The notes: a model not told the origin generated them from the letters alone. A DNA stretch of 64,000 bases from SXVE01 sp036388895 (GCA_036388895.1 DASVQY010000016.1:1-64000); one strand, 5' to 3'. Positions 17,292-27,169 are shown, counted from the stretch's first letter. Numbers and translations: made by a program.

Positions 17292-17483
17292 ACATTATCG
17301 TTTTAGTCTGCTGACGGCTTAAGGACAATCTCCGGTAAATTCGGTATTGCCGGCGGGATTGAAATTATTGAAAAGGCTTTCGTGATTCCAAAAATATCTT
17401 TACTTTAATTTTGCGTCGAGCGACAGTTTACGGCTTCGGCGATGCGCAGGTAAAAAGAATTATGCGGCAAGTTTGACCGCTAA

Positions 17484-18509
17484 TTATTTATTCAAATCAC
17501 TATTTTCATCATCAGAAAGGCTTTCTTTTTTTTGAAGAATCCATCCTTTTCGCCAAAAATAAATTAAAAGCCCCATAGCGACGATAAACATTAAACCGAG
17601 CGTCAGAAAATAGCCGTATTTGGTTCTCAGTTCGGGCATATTCTCGAAATTCATTCCGTAAATTCCAGCGATTACCGATAGCGGCAGCATAATCGTCGAA
17701 ATAATCGTCATAATTTTCATTACGTCGTTTGTTTTATTGGCAACAATGCTGAAATGAATATCGAGAAGTCCGCTGACAAGGTCGCGGTAATTTTCGGCGA
17801 GGTCGGAAACTCTCTGCAAATGGTCGTAAACGTCTCGGTAAAAAGGCAAAATATTCTGATTTATCAAAGGAAATTCGCCGTGCGAGAGTCGGTATAAAAC
17901 ATTTAACTGTTTGGAACTGATTCTGATTAAACGATTCACGCTTCGTTTGAAATCCATTATTTCTTCCAGAATGCTGTTATCCGCGTTTTTCATTCTGAAA
18001 ATGCGTTCTTCGAGTTCATTGACCGCGATATCGAAATCATCAACGACCGGAATATACAAATCCACGATTTGATCGAGAATTTGGTGCAGCAAATAATCGG
18101 CGCCGCGCGAGCAAATATAAGGAGTCGAGCGAATTTGTCGTTTAACAGCGTCAACCGAGCGAAATTTTTCGTAATGATATGTCACGACATAGTTTTTGCC
18201 CAAATAACCATCCAATTCTTTCGTCACGAAATTATAAGAGTTGGTATCGTTTTTGACGCCGTGAACGATAAAAAACAAATAATTGGGAAAGGCTTCGACT
18301 TTCGGATGATTTCTGGTTTCGCGAGCGTCTTCAATCGTCAAATAATGGAACTTAAATAGGTTCAAAAGAATGTCTTCATCTTCAACTGTCGGCGATTCCA
18401 TATCAATCCAAACGGTATTGTTCGGATTGCTCAAAAGTTCCGGCAAGTCTTTCGCGGTAAAACCTTCTTCAATGTGTTCCGAATTCTCCCGGTAAACGAA
18501 TATTTCCAT
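17484..18509 (-). CDS. corA: CorA-type magnesium/cobalt transporter
   Basis: Pentameric inner-membrane divalent cation channel. 341 aa from ATG 18509; an ATG 14 codons earlier (18551) also exists, but MEIFVYRENSEHIEEGF is the better N-terminus. Large cytoplasmic domain to about 270. Two membrane helices follow at about 275-330 with the signature GMNFENMPE between them. A long coiled segment precedes TM1. It converges with pgpA; the 192-bp gap shows no clear terminator. Lysine/acid-rich tail ends NSDLNK. Confidence 0.92.
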   Translation of the reverse strand: MEIFVYRENSEHIEEGFTAKDLPELLSNPNNTVWIDMESPTVEDEDILLNLFKFHYLTIEDARETRNHPKVEAFPNYLFFIVHGVKNDTNSYNFVTKELDGYLGKNYVVTYHYEKFRSVDAVKRQIRSTPYICSRGADYLLHQILDQIVDLYIPVVDDFDIAVNELEERIFRMKNADNSILEEIMDFKRSVNRLIRISSKQLNVLYRLSHGEFPLINQNILPFYRDVYDHLQRVSDLAENYRDLVSGLLDIHFSIVANKTNDVMKIMTIISTIMLPLSVIAGIYGMNFENMPELRTKYGYFLTLGLMFIVAMGLLIYFWRKGWILQKKESLSDDENSDLNK

Positions 18510-18683
18510 AAAATTGCCCGTGTAAAATCTCCGAAAAGAACAAGTTAGCAAACTAGCGATTCAAAATTTAATGATACCTGAATGAAAATGAGATTTTTGA
18601 AAATTTTGTAAAGAATAAGAAACTTAAGCAATAAAACAAAGCATAAACAATGATTTCATCTAAATACTTTGTGTCTAAAATCA

Positions 18684-19058
18684 CTAACCGTAGATTTTCC
18701 TGTCGGTAATAAATGAAACGATTAAAAGGATTATTGCAACAAGAGGAATAACGAAACCGCCGTCGGCTGCGTTTATATGAGCTATCAGGGCGAGTAAAAA
18801 ATCATAAAAAAAACCGGCATAAGCCAAATCTTTCAATATTTTTGATTTTTTTGTGAGAATCGCGATAACGCCCAGGATTTTTGCGACGCCGAGCGGGTAA
18901 ACAAGATAAGTCGGGTAACCGAGACTGCTGAAAAGTTTTGCGGCTTGCGCGTGATTAATCAGATACATAATGCCCGAGGCGAGCATCATCAAACACAAAA
19001 GCGCGGTTGCAATCCAGTAGATTATTCTAATTGACTTCACTTTTGATTCTCCAAACAA
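18684..19058 (-). CDS. DoxX-like family membrane protein
   Basis: 124 aa with four predicted membrane helices (about 9-28, 50-66, 75-93, 100-118), matching the DoxX-like family in size and layout. SSLGYPTYLVYPLGVAKILGVIAILTKK at about 40-67 is the family-like core. Such proteins are linked to redox or metabolite functions in other bacteria, but no activity can be assigned. Stands alone, 150 bp after the end of corA transcription in reverse order and divergent from the ABC exporter genes. Confidence 0.75.
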   Translation of the reverse strand: MFGESKVKSIRIIYWIATALLCLMMLASGIMYLINHAQAAKLFSSLGYPTYLVYPLGVAKILGVIAILTKKSKILKDLAYAGFFYDFLLALIAHINAADGGFVIPLVAIILLIVSFITDRKIYG

Positions 19059-19151
19059 AACTTTCGATTTTACGTATCAAATAATTCGTAATTGATAAAA
19101 TATAACAAGTTTTCCAAATTCAAAAGTTTCATTTATAGTTATTGTTAAACG

Positions 19152-20069
19152 ATGACGGAACAAAACACCACGCTGAAAGTCGAGAACGTCTCTAAGAGAT
19201 ACGGCGATTTTACTGCGGTTGATAATTTAAGTTTTTCGGTGAAATCGGGACGAGTTTTTGGCTTTTTAGGACCAAACGGCGCGGGCAAAACGACCACAAT
19301 CCGAATGATCGTTGGCATAACATTTCCCGACACCGGAAAAATCGAGCTTTTCAATCAGCAGGTTTCGACCGAGCTGCAAAATCGAATCGGTTATTTGCCC
19401 GAAGAACGCGGTCTTTATAAAAAAATGAAGATTCAGGATCAGCTTCGATATTTTGCCGCACTCAAAAACGTGCCGCAAGCCGAAGCCGACCGGCGAATTG
19501 ATTTTTGGCTCGACAGAATGCGGCTCGCCGATTGGAAAAAGAAGAAAACGACCGATCTTTCCAAAGGAATGCAGCAGAAAATCCAGTTTATTTCGACCGT
19601 TCTTCACGACCCGGATTTACTGATTCTCGATGAGCCGTTTTCCGGTCTCGATCCGGTAAATGTCGAATTTATGATCGAAGTCGTCGCGGAGTTAAAAGCC
19701 CGTCACAAAACGATTATTTTCTCGACACATTTGATGGAAACGGCGGAAAGGCTTTGCGACGACATAATTTTAATCAATAAATCGCGCAAAATCGTCGGTG
19801 GAAGCATCCGCGAAGTTAAATCGAGTTTCGGGAAAAACCTGATTTCTTTGCGCTGCGAAGGCGGCGAAACGGTTTTGCTGGACAAAAATTTAGTCAACAA
19901 AATCGTTGAACACGCCGATGAAAAAGAAATCGAATTGACGGAAAACGCCGATCCGCAAAATCTTTTGAGAAGATTAATCGAAAGCGGCGCAACGATTACA
20001 AAATTTGAGCAAGTCGAACCGAGCCTGAATGACATTTTCATCGAAAAAGTAAAGGAAACGAATGCGTAA
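19152..20069 (+). CDS. ABC transporter ATP-binding protein (NatA-like)
   Basis: 305 aa. ATPase of an ABC-2 exporter, perhaps for sodium or a drug. Walker A FLGPNGAGKTTTIRMIVG at about 37-54, Q-loop near YLPEERGLY, signature LSKGMQQKIQFI at about 138, Walker B LLILDEPFSGLDPV at about 156-169, switch His in IIFSTHLME. A C-terminal extension of about 80 residues is typical of this class. The last 8 bp overlap the permease start (ATGCGTAA), so translation is coupled. Confidence 0.92.
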   Translation: MTEQNTTLKVENVSKRYGDFTAVDNLSFSVKSGRVFGFLGPNGAGKTTTIRMIVGITFPDTGKIELFNQQVSTELQNRIGYLPEERGLYKKMKIQDQLRYFAALKNVPQAEADRRIDFWLDRMRLADWKKKKTTDLSKGMQQKIQFISTVLHDPDLLILDEPFSGLDPVNVEFMIEVVAELKARHKTIIFSTHLMETAERLCDDIILINKSRKIVGGSIREVKSSFGKNLISLRCEGGETVLLDKNLVNKIVEHADEKEIELTENADPQNLLRRLIESGATITKFEQVEPSLNDIFIEKVKETNA

Positions 20070-21414
20070 ATTTCTTGCAGTTGTAAAACACGAGTATAAA
20101 AAAATCGTTCTGAAGTGGGCATTTCTTATCGGAACTTTGCTTTTTCCGATTATCGCCGCCGGTTTTGCGATTGTGCCGGCGATAATTTTTTCCATTAAAG
20201 GCGAACCGACGCGCATTGCCGTCGTTGATCCGACCGGGAAAATCGCGACGCGCTTAAAAGAAAATCTTTCCGCCGAAAGGATTAGGGAAAAAGCGCGACA
20301 GGCGACAAAAGATGCGGTAACCGATGTAACTGCTTCTCAGGAAGAAAAAATGCAGCGCGGCGTCGAACAGCTCGGCGAAAATTTTGTTTTTGTTGATTAT
20401 AGCGAAGACGGAAAATCGCTCGAACAAATTCGTCGCGAATTAAGCGCCAAAATCACCGCGAAAGAGTTGGACGCTTATCTTTTAATTCCGCGCGATTTTG
20501 ATTCTCCCGAGGCGAAATATGAATTTTTCTCACGCAAAGCCGGAGATTTCGTCGGCGAAAGAACTTTAAGAGACGCTTTGAATGAAGCCGTTCGTTCGCA
20601 GAGACTCGCCGATGCTCAGATTGATGAATCGAAACTGAAAACGCTGAGCCGAAATGTTACGTTTGAAACAAAAGGCGTTGATGAAAAAGGAAACGAAAAA
20701 GATACGGACAGCAGTTTTATCGCCGCGTTCATCATCGGACTGATGATTTATATCACTCTGGCGATTTACGGGCAAGCGATTATGTCGGCGGTCGTCGAAG
20801 AAAAAGAAACGCGAATCGCCGAGATTCTATTTTCGTCGGCAAAGCCTTTTGAATTAATGATGGGAAAACTCGTCGGCGTCGGTCTGGCGGGTTTGACGCA
20901 ATTGGCGATTTGGATAATTTCCGCATTAATCCTGGTCGGCGTCGGAGTGGCGCAAATGAGTGCAGCCGGCATTTCAATTTCCATTCCAAACATAACGCCG
21001 TTAATGATCGCGTATTTTTTCATCTTTTTTCTGCTCGGATTTTTCATCTACGCTTCGATTTTCGCGCTGATCGGAGCAATGGTGACGAGCGTACAGGAAG
21101 GCGGACAATTTTCTTTTCCGCCGATTATGATTTTGCTGATCGGTTTTTACTTCAGCTTTGCCGTAATCCGCGATCCGAATTCACAATTATCATTCTGGGT
21201 TTCAATCGCACCGTTTTTCGCGCCGATTACAATGCCGGTGCGAATTTTGTCGGAAACGCCTCCGTTCTGGCAAATCGGGCTTTCAATTTTGATAAACGGA
21301 TTGGCAATCGCCGCTCTCGTTTGGCTTGCGGCGCGAGTTTATCGCGTAGGAATGCTGATGTACGGAAAACGGGCGACGATTCCAGAAGTGTGGAAGTGGA
21401 TTCGGCAGGCTTAA
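20062..21414 (+). CDS. ABC-2 type exporter permease (NatB-like)
   Basis: 450 aa. One membrane helix at about 20-44, a large extracytoplasmic domain to about 210, then about five helices to residue 430. Contains VVEEKETRIAEILFSSAKPFELMMGKLVG at about 248-276, the characteristic cytoplasmic segment of NatB/ABC-2 permeases. It works with the ATPase whose gene overlaps by 8 bp. Substrate unknown. Confidence 0.9.
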   Translation: MRKFLAVVKHEYKKIVLKWAFLIGTLLFPIIAAGFAIVPAIIFSIKGEPTRIAVVDPTGKIATRLKENLSAERIREKARQATKDAVTDVTASQEEKMQRGVEQLGENFVFVDYSEDGKSLEQIRRELSAKITAKELDAYLLIPRDFDSPEAKYEFFSRKAGDFVGERTLRDALNEAVRSQRLADAQIDESKLKTLSRNVTFETKGVDEKGNEKDTDSSFIAAFIIGLMIYITLAIYGQAIMSAVVEEKETRIAEILFSSAKPFELMMGKLVGVGLAGLTQLAIWIISALILVGVGVAQMSAAGISISIPNITPLMIAYFFIFFLLGFFIYASIFALIGAMVTSVQEGGQFSFPPIMILLIGFYFSFAVIRDPNSQLSFWVSIAPFFAPITMPVRILSETPPFWQIGLSILINGLAIAALVWLAARVYRVGMLMYGKRATIPEVWKWIRQA

Positions 21415-21602
21415 AGGAAAGGATGAAGGACAAAAAAATCTATTTTCGTTTGTATCACGAATACAGCTCAAACCTGTTTCGATTTTATTGAACTGGTTTT
21501 TGACGTAATACCCATACTTGCGTTTTCGTTTTTGTTTGAGATTATAGTTGCACCTTTTCATCCTTTTTATGAAGTTGTGGTTTATTTATTAGGTCGTAAG
21601 AA

Positions 21603-22070
21603 ATGAGCACAAAATTTGATTATTCGCTCGATTATAAAAATTTAGATTTAAGGAAAAACCCCGAATTATACCGAGTTGGAAAAGGCGAGCAGGGAGTTTT
21701 ATTAATTGAGCCTTACAAATCCGAAATCCTTCCGCACTGGCGATTCAAAACACCAGAAATCGCTAAAGAATCAAGCGAAAAAATTTACGAATTATTTTTG
21801 AGTTATAAAAAACAAAAAGATTTTGTCGGAATGGATATGGCGCGAAAGTTTCTGCAAATGGGCATTACGCGGGCGCGGCGGTACACCAATCATCCGAGCG
21901 GCAGAAAATATGAAAAAGGCACAAAAAAGGTGATTCCCGTTGTCGCTGAAGACGAGGAAAAAGCCGAATCAGCCAGAATTTTCTCGGAAAAATATTATCT
22001 GGCGAAAACGGACGAAATTTATCAAAAATTATTAAAAGAGCACAAAGCGAAATACGAAAATGGCGATTGA
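21603..22070 (+). CDS. DUF4385-family protein
   Basis: 155 aa soluble protein, basic, with FDYSLDYKNLDLRKNPELYRVGKGEQGVL at the start and VGMDMARKFLQMGITRARRYTNHPSG in the middle, features I associate with DUF4385. Function unknown. No signal or membrane segment. The 3' end overlaps the CYTH gene by 11 bp, so the two are translated together. Confidence 0.8.
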   Translation: MSTKFDYSLDYKNLDLRKNPELYRVGKGEQGVLLIEPYKSEILPHWRFKTPEIAKESSEKIYELFLSYKKQKDFVGMDMARKFLQMGITRARRYTNHPSGRKYEKGTKKVIPVVAEDEEKAESARIFSEKYYLAKTDEIYQKLLKEHKAKYENGD

Positions 22071-22602
22071 AACAGAGAAAAAATATCGTTTGACCGACGA
22101 GCAGAAACAATTCGTTTCCGAAGCGCTCGAAGAATTACAAGCCGAATACAAAGGCGAAGATTACGAAGAAAATACGATCTTCGGCGGCGGGATTTTGGAT
22201 AGCAAACCGGCTGTTTTGCGCGTCAGAAAAATTCAAAACAAAACCGTTTTGACTTATAAAGAGTCGCTTAAAAGCGAATTTTCAGTCAAACAAAGAATCG
22301 AAAACGAAACGGAAGTTTCAGACGCCGGAGAATTAGAAAAAATAATCGAAAATTTAGGATTTGAGCCGCGATTAGTTTACGAAAAACGCCGTAAAACCTG
22401 GAAATTCCGAGAAGTTGAAATCGTTTTAGACGAATTGCCGTTCGGCTGGTTTATGGAAATCGAAGGCTCGATAACGGCAATAACCGAAACGGAAATGTTT
22501 CTGGGAATTGAAAATTACGAAACCGAGCAGGAAAGTTATCCGAGTTTGACGGCAAGGTTAGGAAAACGGAACGGAAATTTGACGGAAGCGAGATTTTCAT
22601 AA
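22060..22602 (+). CDS. CYTH-domain protein (class IV adenylate cyclase / triphosphatase-like)
   Basis: 180 aa. Begins with the CYTH signature IETEKKYR (ExExK form) at residues 3-10. Further charged strands include AVLRVRKIQNKTVLTYKES (about 47-65) and KQRIENETEVSD, then RKTWKFREVEIVLDELP and GWFMEIEGS, the acidic/basic residues lining the triphosphate tunnel. Could act on ATP, thiamine triphosphate or polyphosphate. Overlaps DUF4385 upstream. Confidence 0.85.
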   Translation: MAIETEKKYRLTDEQKQFVSEALEELQAEYKGEDYEENTIFGGGILDSKPAVLRVRKIQNKTVLTYKESLKSEFSVKQRIENETEVSDAGELEKIIENLGFEPRLVYEKRRKTWKFREVEIVLDELPFGWFMEIEGSITAITETEMFLGIENYETEQESYPSLTARLGKRNGNLTEARFS

Positions 22603-22607
22603 AATTC

Positions 22608-22637
22608 TTGTCGGCGTGCAAGTGAATCGGCTAAAAT
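22608..22637 (+). promoter_or_regulatory. Promoter for the 22669 gene
   Basis: TTGTCG (22608-22613), 18 bp, TAAAAT (22632-22637), just after the CYTH stop. A good ribosome site AAAGGAG follows before ATG 22669. Confidence 0.45.
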
Positions 22638-22668
22638 CGTTCCAGGTTAAAGAAAGGAGAAATTTGCT

Positions 22669-23238
22669 ATGAAAAAACATATTTTTGGCGCGATGGTTTT
22701 CGGTTTTATTTTCGTTTTGTTCGCTTTTGTTTTTGGGGTTTTCAGCATTCAGCAAATTCCTAAAATTTCGGAAGTTGAAGTAGAAACGAACGATAAACAG
22801 ATTGCCGGAAATCAACATAAAACGTCTTGTTTTCCAAAACTTCGGAAAAAATTATCCGTCGAGGTCGTTAATTCGCACTATTTTTTCGACGAAGACAAGA
22901 TTTATTCGGAAATAAAACTCACCTGGAACGGTTCGGGCGACCCGCCGAAAAAGGTTTATTTGACGACGATGGTTTCCGTTTCAAACGATAAATCCGAAAA
23001 TTCATTTGACGGTGTTTTTCAAATTTTGGAAGAGCCGTTTACGGACGGCGCGGAAAAAACATTTGAAGTCGTTTCAAGAGGTTCGGGCAATAAAAAAATT
23101 AAAGCGCAGGATAATTTATATGTTGTTGCCGCCGCATCTGAGTATTCAAGCAACGAAACAGAAGAAGCAAACAAAATTTTTTCTGAGGCGAAAGAAGTTC
23201 TTTCTATCCACAACAAAACTTCAATCATCGGAAAATAA
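22669..23238 (+). CDS. Hypothetical secreted or anchored protein
   Basis: 189 aa, not recognised. N-terminal hydrophobic segment (about 5-28, IFGAMVFGFIFVLFAFVFGVF), then a globular part with a beta-rich stretch YSEIKLTWNGSGDPPKKVYLTTMVSVS (about 80-106). No cysteine lipobox. It has its own promoter and a clear Shine-Dalgarno. A long inverted repeat ends its transcription unit. Confidence 0.7.
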   Translation: MKKHIFGAMVFGFIFVLFAFVFGVFSIQQIPKISEVEVETNDKQIAGNQHKTSCFPKLRKKLSVEVVNSHYFFDEDKIYSEIKLTWNGSGDPPKKVYLTTMVSVSNDKSENSFDGVFQILEEPFTDGAEKTFEVVSRGSGNKKIKAQDNLYVVAAASEYSSNETEEANKIFSEAKEVLSIHNKTSIIGK

Positions 23239-23261
23239 ACAAAAAACATTTTTTCAAAAAT

Positions 23262-23337
23262 AAACTGCAAGTTTGAATTTTGACGCGCGTTCTAGTCCGC
23301 ATAGACAGTTCGCAGACAAGTTTCAAACTTGCAGTTT
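23262..23337 (+). repeat. Long perfect inverted repeat upstream of the vWA gene
   Basis: AAACTGCAAGTTTGAA at 23262-23277 is the exact reverse complement of 23322-23337. The 44-nt centre contains more short matches (GACAAGTTTCAAAC). A T-rich run follows, so it may terminate the upstream gene. Unlike the arrays elsewhere, no fixed unit length is visible. Confidence 0.7.
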
Positions 23338-23359
23338 TTCTTTTTGGAGGAATTTTTTT

Positions 23360-24982
23360 ATGAAACAGTTCTCAATTGCTCGCAATCAATTGTTAGTCAC
23401 TTTAGTAATCTTTTCAATTGTTTTTTCAGCCTGCAGTGGTTCTACAAACTCAAAAACGGATGCTTACCAAAGAAATCCAGAATCGGTGCAGATGCAGAGG
23501 GTTAATACAAATACATCAATGGCGGGAAACGCTTCAGTCACTGACGCTTTGACAACAGAAGAAAAATCGTCAATTGGCGAACGGTACGCAAAAATTGACG
23601 AAAATCCTTTTCTCGAAAGCTCGCGTGCTCCGCTTTCCACTTTTTCGATTGACGTTGACACGGCTTCGTATGCGAACGTCAGGCGATTTTTGAACAACAA
23701 TCAGCTTCCGCCGAAAGACGCCGTGCGCATCGAAGAGTTAATCAACTATTTTGAATATGATTACCCGCAGCCGATTGGCGATTTGCCGTTTTCGGTTAAT
23801 ACTGATGTCGCGTCTGCACCCTGGAACGCAAAACACAAAATCGTTCAAATCGGGCTGCAGGGCAAAAAAGTTTCGCTCGACAACGTTCCGCCGTCGAATC
23901 TTGTTTTTTTGATTGATGTTTCCGGTTCCATGGACGAGCCGGATAAATTGCCGCTTTTGAAGGATTCATTGCGAATTCTCGTCAATCAATTATCGGCAAA
24001 AGATCGCGTGGCAATTGTCGTCTACGCCGGTTCGAGCGGTTTGGTTCTGCCTTCGACAAATAATAAAAGCGAGATTTTGAATGCTTTGAACGATCTGGAA
24101 GCGGGCGGTTCGACCAACGGCGGACAGGGAATTCAGCTCGCTTATAAAACGGCGCTCGATAATTTCATTCAAAATGGAAACAACCGCGTAATTTTAGCGA
24201 CTGACGGAGATTTCAACGTCGGTCTTTCGAGCGACGAAGAACTCGTCAATCTTATCGAAAATAAACGTCGCAGCGGAATTTTCCTTTCCGTTCTCGGATT
24301 CGGAACCGGCAACACGAACGATTCGATGATGGAAAAACTCGCCGATAAAGGCAATGGAAATTACGCGTATATTGATTCGGCTGACGAGGCGCGAAAGGCT
24401 CTCGGTCAGCAAGTTGCCGGAACGCTTTACACGATTGCGAAAGACGTAAAAATTCAAGTCGAATTCAATCCGAGAAAGGTCGCCGGTTACAGGCTTATCG
24501 GTTATGAAAACCGGCTTTTGGCAGATCGAGATTTCAACGACGACAAAAAAGACGCGGGCGAAATCGGAGCAGGGCATTCGGTAACAGCTTTATATGAAAT
24601 CGTTCCGGCTGGTGAAAAAGTCGAAAATAATGGAATTGAACTGAAATACTCAAAATATGAACCGTCTAAAACTAATTTCAATGACGAAATAATGACCGTC
24701 AAACTTCGATACAAAGAGCCGAACGGAACTGAAAGCAAACTTTTGAGCGTAGGCGTTCTCGACAACAACAAAATGATAGATTCCGCCTCGGAAAATCTGC
24801 GCTTTGCTTCTGCGGTTGCCGAATTCGGTCTTCTTTTGCGGAATTCGCGTTACAAAAGTGCGGCAAGTTTCAGTAATGTTAATAGTTTAGCGCAAGATTC
24901 GCTCGGAGAAGATTTCAAAGATTATCGAAGCGAATTTTTGACTCTTGTTGAAAAGGCGCAGAGTTTGAAAAATAGATATTAA
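23360..24982 (+). CDS. von Willebrand factor A domain lipoprotein (YfbK-like)
   Basis: 540 aa from ATG 23360, chosen for GGAGG at 23346-23350 and a lipoprotein signal (lipobox FSAC, cysteine at about 24). N-terminal conserved YfbK-type region includes FSIDVDTASYANVRRFL and VRIEELINYFEYDYP. vWA domain from about 175 has the MIDAS motif FLIDVSGSMDEP, the Thr in GGSTNGGQGIQLAY and ATDGDFNVG. C-terminal DUF3520-like region (about 355-535) has GYRLIGYENRLLADRDFNDD. Probably an outer- or inner-membrane-anchored adhesion or chaperone-like protein. No operon partner. Confidence 0.9.
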   Translation: MKQFSIARNQLLVTLVIFSIVFSACSGSTNSKTDAYQRNPESVQMQRVNTNTSMAGNASVTDALTTEEKSSIGERYAKIDENPFLESSRAPLSTFSIDVDTASYANVRRFLNNNQLPPKDAVRIEELINYFEYDYPQPIGDLPFSVNTDVASAPWNAKHKIVQIGLQGKKVSLDNVPPSNLVFLIDVSGSMDEPDKLPLLKDSLRILVNQLSAKDRVAIVVYAGSSGLVLPSTNNKSEILNALNDLEAGGSTNGGQGIQLAYKTALDNFIQNGNNRVILATDGDFNVGLSSDEELVNLIENKRRSGIFLSVLGFGTGNTNDSMMEKLADKGNGNYAYIDSADEARKALGQQVAGTLYTIAKDVKIQVEFNPRKVAGYRLIGYENRLLADRDFNDDKKDAGEIGAGHSVTALYEIVPAGEKVENNGIELKYSKYEPSKTNFNDEIMTVKLRYKEPNGTESKLLSVGVLDNNKMIDSASENLRFASAVAEFGLLLRNSRYKSAASFSNVNSLAQDSLGEDFKDYRSEFLTLVEKAQSLKNRY

Positions 24983-24984
24983 AA

Positions 24985-25039
24985 CGCTGGAAAATAAAAG
25001 GGCAGTGAATTTACGCTGCTCTTTTATTTTTTACCAGCG
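24985..25039. terminator. Bidirectional terminator between vWA gene and hybrid kinase
   Basis: Nested hairpin: CGCTGG (24985-24990) with CCAGCG (25034-25039), and an inner AAAAG...GCAG stem with CTGC...CTTTT. T-runs lie on both strands. The right arm overlaps the last codons of the kinase gene on the minus strand. Confidence 0.7.
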
Positions 25040-27008
25040 ATAAAATTTCTTCGATTAATAAATCCGGTTCAAACGGCTTGGTATTGTATTTCTGAAAACC
25101 GAGTTCAAAAGCTTTATCTTTATTTTCTTTGGTCGCAAACGCGCTGAGAGCGATGGCGGAAATGTCTCCGCCGTTTTGCTGGGGCAGCTTCCGAATGCGG
25201 CTAATAAACGAATAACCGTCCTCGTCGGGCATTGCCAGATCCGAAATAATTACGTCCGGCAAATCATTTACCGAGTTCTCCAGCAAATTCATCGCGGTTT
25301 TTGTTGATTCCGCGGTTTGAACGCGCGCGCCGCATTGTTCGAGAAAAAGACCGAGAACTTCACGCGAATCATCATCGTCCTCGACGAGAAGAATTTTTAT
25401 TTTTCGCAAAGGCTTTTCGCTTCCAGGTTCTGTGTCGGAATCTTCCTCATTTTCTGATTCGAGTTGATTTACTTTGATTAATGGCAGTAAAACCGTAAAT
25501 GTCGAGCCTTGACCTATACCGGCGCTGTCGGCTTGAACCGTTCCGTTATGTTTCTCGACCAAAATCTTTACGATTGATAACCCCAAACCCAAACCGCCTT
25601 TATCGCGCAAATCATTTTCATTCCCCTGCGAAAATTGGCGAAAAATATTCGGCAATGACTCAGGACTGATTCCTTGTCCGTTATCGCGAATCGTAACCTT
25701 TGCAAAATCCTGCGTGGTCTCGGCACCGACGAAGATTGTTCCGTTTTCCGGGGTAAACTTCAGAGCGTTTGAAATAAGATTGTTAAAAACCTGCTGAAGC
25801 CGCCCGGCATCAGCAAATACAGGAACTTCTTCGCTTTCAGACTGAAATTGTAAATTAATATTTTTTCCTTCCGCCGAAGGTTTCTGCGAGTGAAAAGCGG
25901 TCTTTAAAATTTCATATAAATTAACCGGATGAAATTCGAGTCTTAGCTTGCCGGAAGTAATGCGCGCCGAATCTACCAAATCGTTAATTAATTGAGCCTG
26001 TGCCCGCGCGCTTCGCTCTATTGTCTCGAGGGCGTTGGTTTGCGTTTCTTCGTCTACCTTTTTCGACAGAAGAATTTTTGACCAGCCTAAAATCGCATTC
26101 AGCGGAGAGCGAAGTTCGTGCGAAACGAAGGCAAGGAAAAAATCTTTCGCCCGATTCGCTTCTTCGGCTTCGTCGCGCGCCCTTTTCTCGCGGTCGTAAA
26201 CTCTCGAAAGGTCTTCTTCGGCAATTTTTTGTTCGGTTATTTTACGAATGACGCCCATCATTTTTTCGGGTTCGCCATCTTCGTCGAGAAACGTTTTGCC
26301 GCGAGCCGAAATCCATTCGGTTCTGCCGTCAGAATAAATAACTCGAAACTGTTCGTTAAATTCCGCTCCGTTTTTTTGCGAATTCTGCAAAACCTGCTCA
26401 ACTCGCTGGCGGTCGTCCGGATGCACGACGCTGACGAATGAATCGTACATCAACGCTTCATAAGCGGGAGTTTCAAAAAATTCGTTGCATTTCGGCGTCG
26501 AATAGACGGTGTTTTCTGCCAAATCCCAAGACCACAAACCGATTTCGGCGCTTTCGGCGGCGTAAAGCAATTGTTCGCTACGTTGTTTATGATATTCGAT
26601 CTCGCGCTCACGTTCAGTTACGTCATAAGCGCAGAAAAAGATTTCCTGCGTGTTCTCCGGCGAAAGATAAAGATTAAGTTCGATTATTAATTTGTTTTCC
26701 GAACTGATCCTGAAATCAAGCAAAGTTTTTACGGTTTTGCCTTCTGACGATTCTTCTATTGCTTTTTCGAGAATTTTTGACGTGTGTTCGGACGATTGCC
26801 AGAAAACCGTTTCGGAAAATTTTTGACCTATTAACAGTTCGACGTTGAGATTGGTTTTCTCAAAAATGTTACCGCTTAAATTCAGTAAATACCCTTGTTT
26901 ATTGACCGTTCCGAAAAAAGCGAATATTTCTGTAAAAATGGTTTTGGTTTGTTCATTAAAATAAAAAGCGGATTGAGAATTAGAATTGGAATAATAATTT
27001 GTATTCAT
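25011..27008 (-). CDS. Cytoplasmic PAS hybrid sensor histidine kinase with C-terminal receiver
   Basis: 665 aa, no membrane helix. Two PAS-like regions (about 25-130 and 140-265; the second ends GVIRKITEQKIAEEDL, a PAC motif). HisKA with phosphoacceptor His in FVSHELRSPLNAILGW at about 300. HATPase_c with NLISNALKFTPENG, DNGQGI and GLGLGLSIVK. Receiver domain from about 540 with KILLVEDDDDSRE, phosphorylated Asp in VIISDLAMPDEDG and the conserved Lys in YNTKPFEP. A lone hybrid kinase whose output must pass to another protein; the NtrC regulator 900 bp away is a candidate, by position only. Confidence 0.92.
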   Translation of the reverse strand: MNTNYYSNSNSQSAFYFNEQTKTIFTEIFAFFGTVNKQGYLLNLSGNIFEKTNLNVELLIGQKFSETVFWQSSEHTSKILEKAIEESSEGKTVKTLLDFRISSENKLIIELNLYLSPENTQEIFFCAYDVTEREREIEYHKQRSEQLLYAAESAEIGLWSWDLAENTVYSTPKCNEFFETPAYEALMYDSFVSVVHPDDRQRVEQVLQNSQKNGAEFNEQFRVIYSDGRTEWISARGKTFLDEDGEPEKMMGVIRKITEQKIAEEDLSRVYDREKRARDEAEEANRAKDFFLAFVSHELRSPLNAILGWSKILLSKKVDEETQTNALETIERSARAQAQLINDLVDSARITSGKLRLEFHPVNLYEILKTAFHSQKPSAEGKNINLQFQSESEEVPVFADAGRLQQVFNNLISNALKFTPENGTIFVGAETTQDFAKVTIRDNGQGISPESLPNIFRQFSQGNENDLRDKGGLGLGLSIVKILVEKHNGTVQADSAGIGQGSTFTVLLPLIKVNQLESENEEDSDTEPGSEKPLRKIKILLVEDDDDSREVLGLFLEQCGARVQTAESTKTAMNLLENSVNDLPDVIISDLAMPDEDGYSFISRIRKLPQQNGGDISAIALSAFATKENKDKAFELGFQKYNTKPFEPDLLIEEILSLVKNKRAA

Positions 27009-27169
27009 AAAACAGAATTAAGTCGAACGAACAAGATATCTTTAACTTTAGAAAAATATTATGTAAATTTACAAGCAGAAATACCCCGCATCCGATTTCA
27101 ATCAGAAACGAGGTATATTTTGGCAAAAAAGATCTAACTTTAAGAATCTGTTGCTGGTCAATTTATAAG

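Noticed and set aside
17292..17483. tRNA or small RNA in the pgpA-corA gap
   Set aside because: No cloverleaf, T-loop motif or clear hairpin with U-tract could be found by eye.
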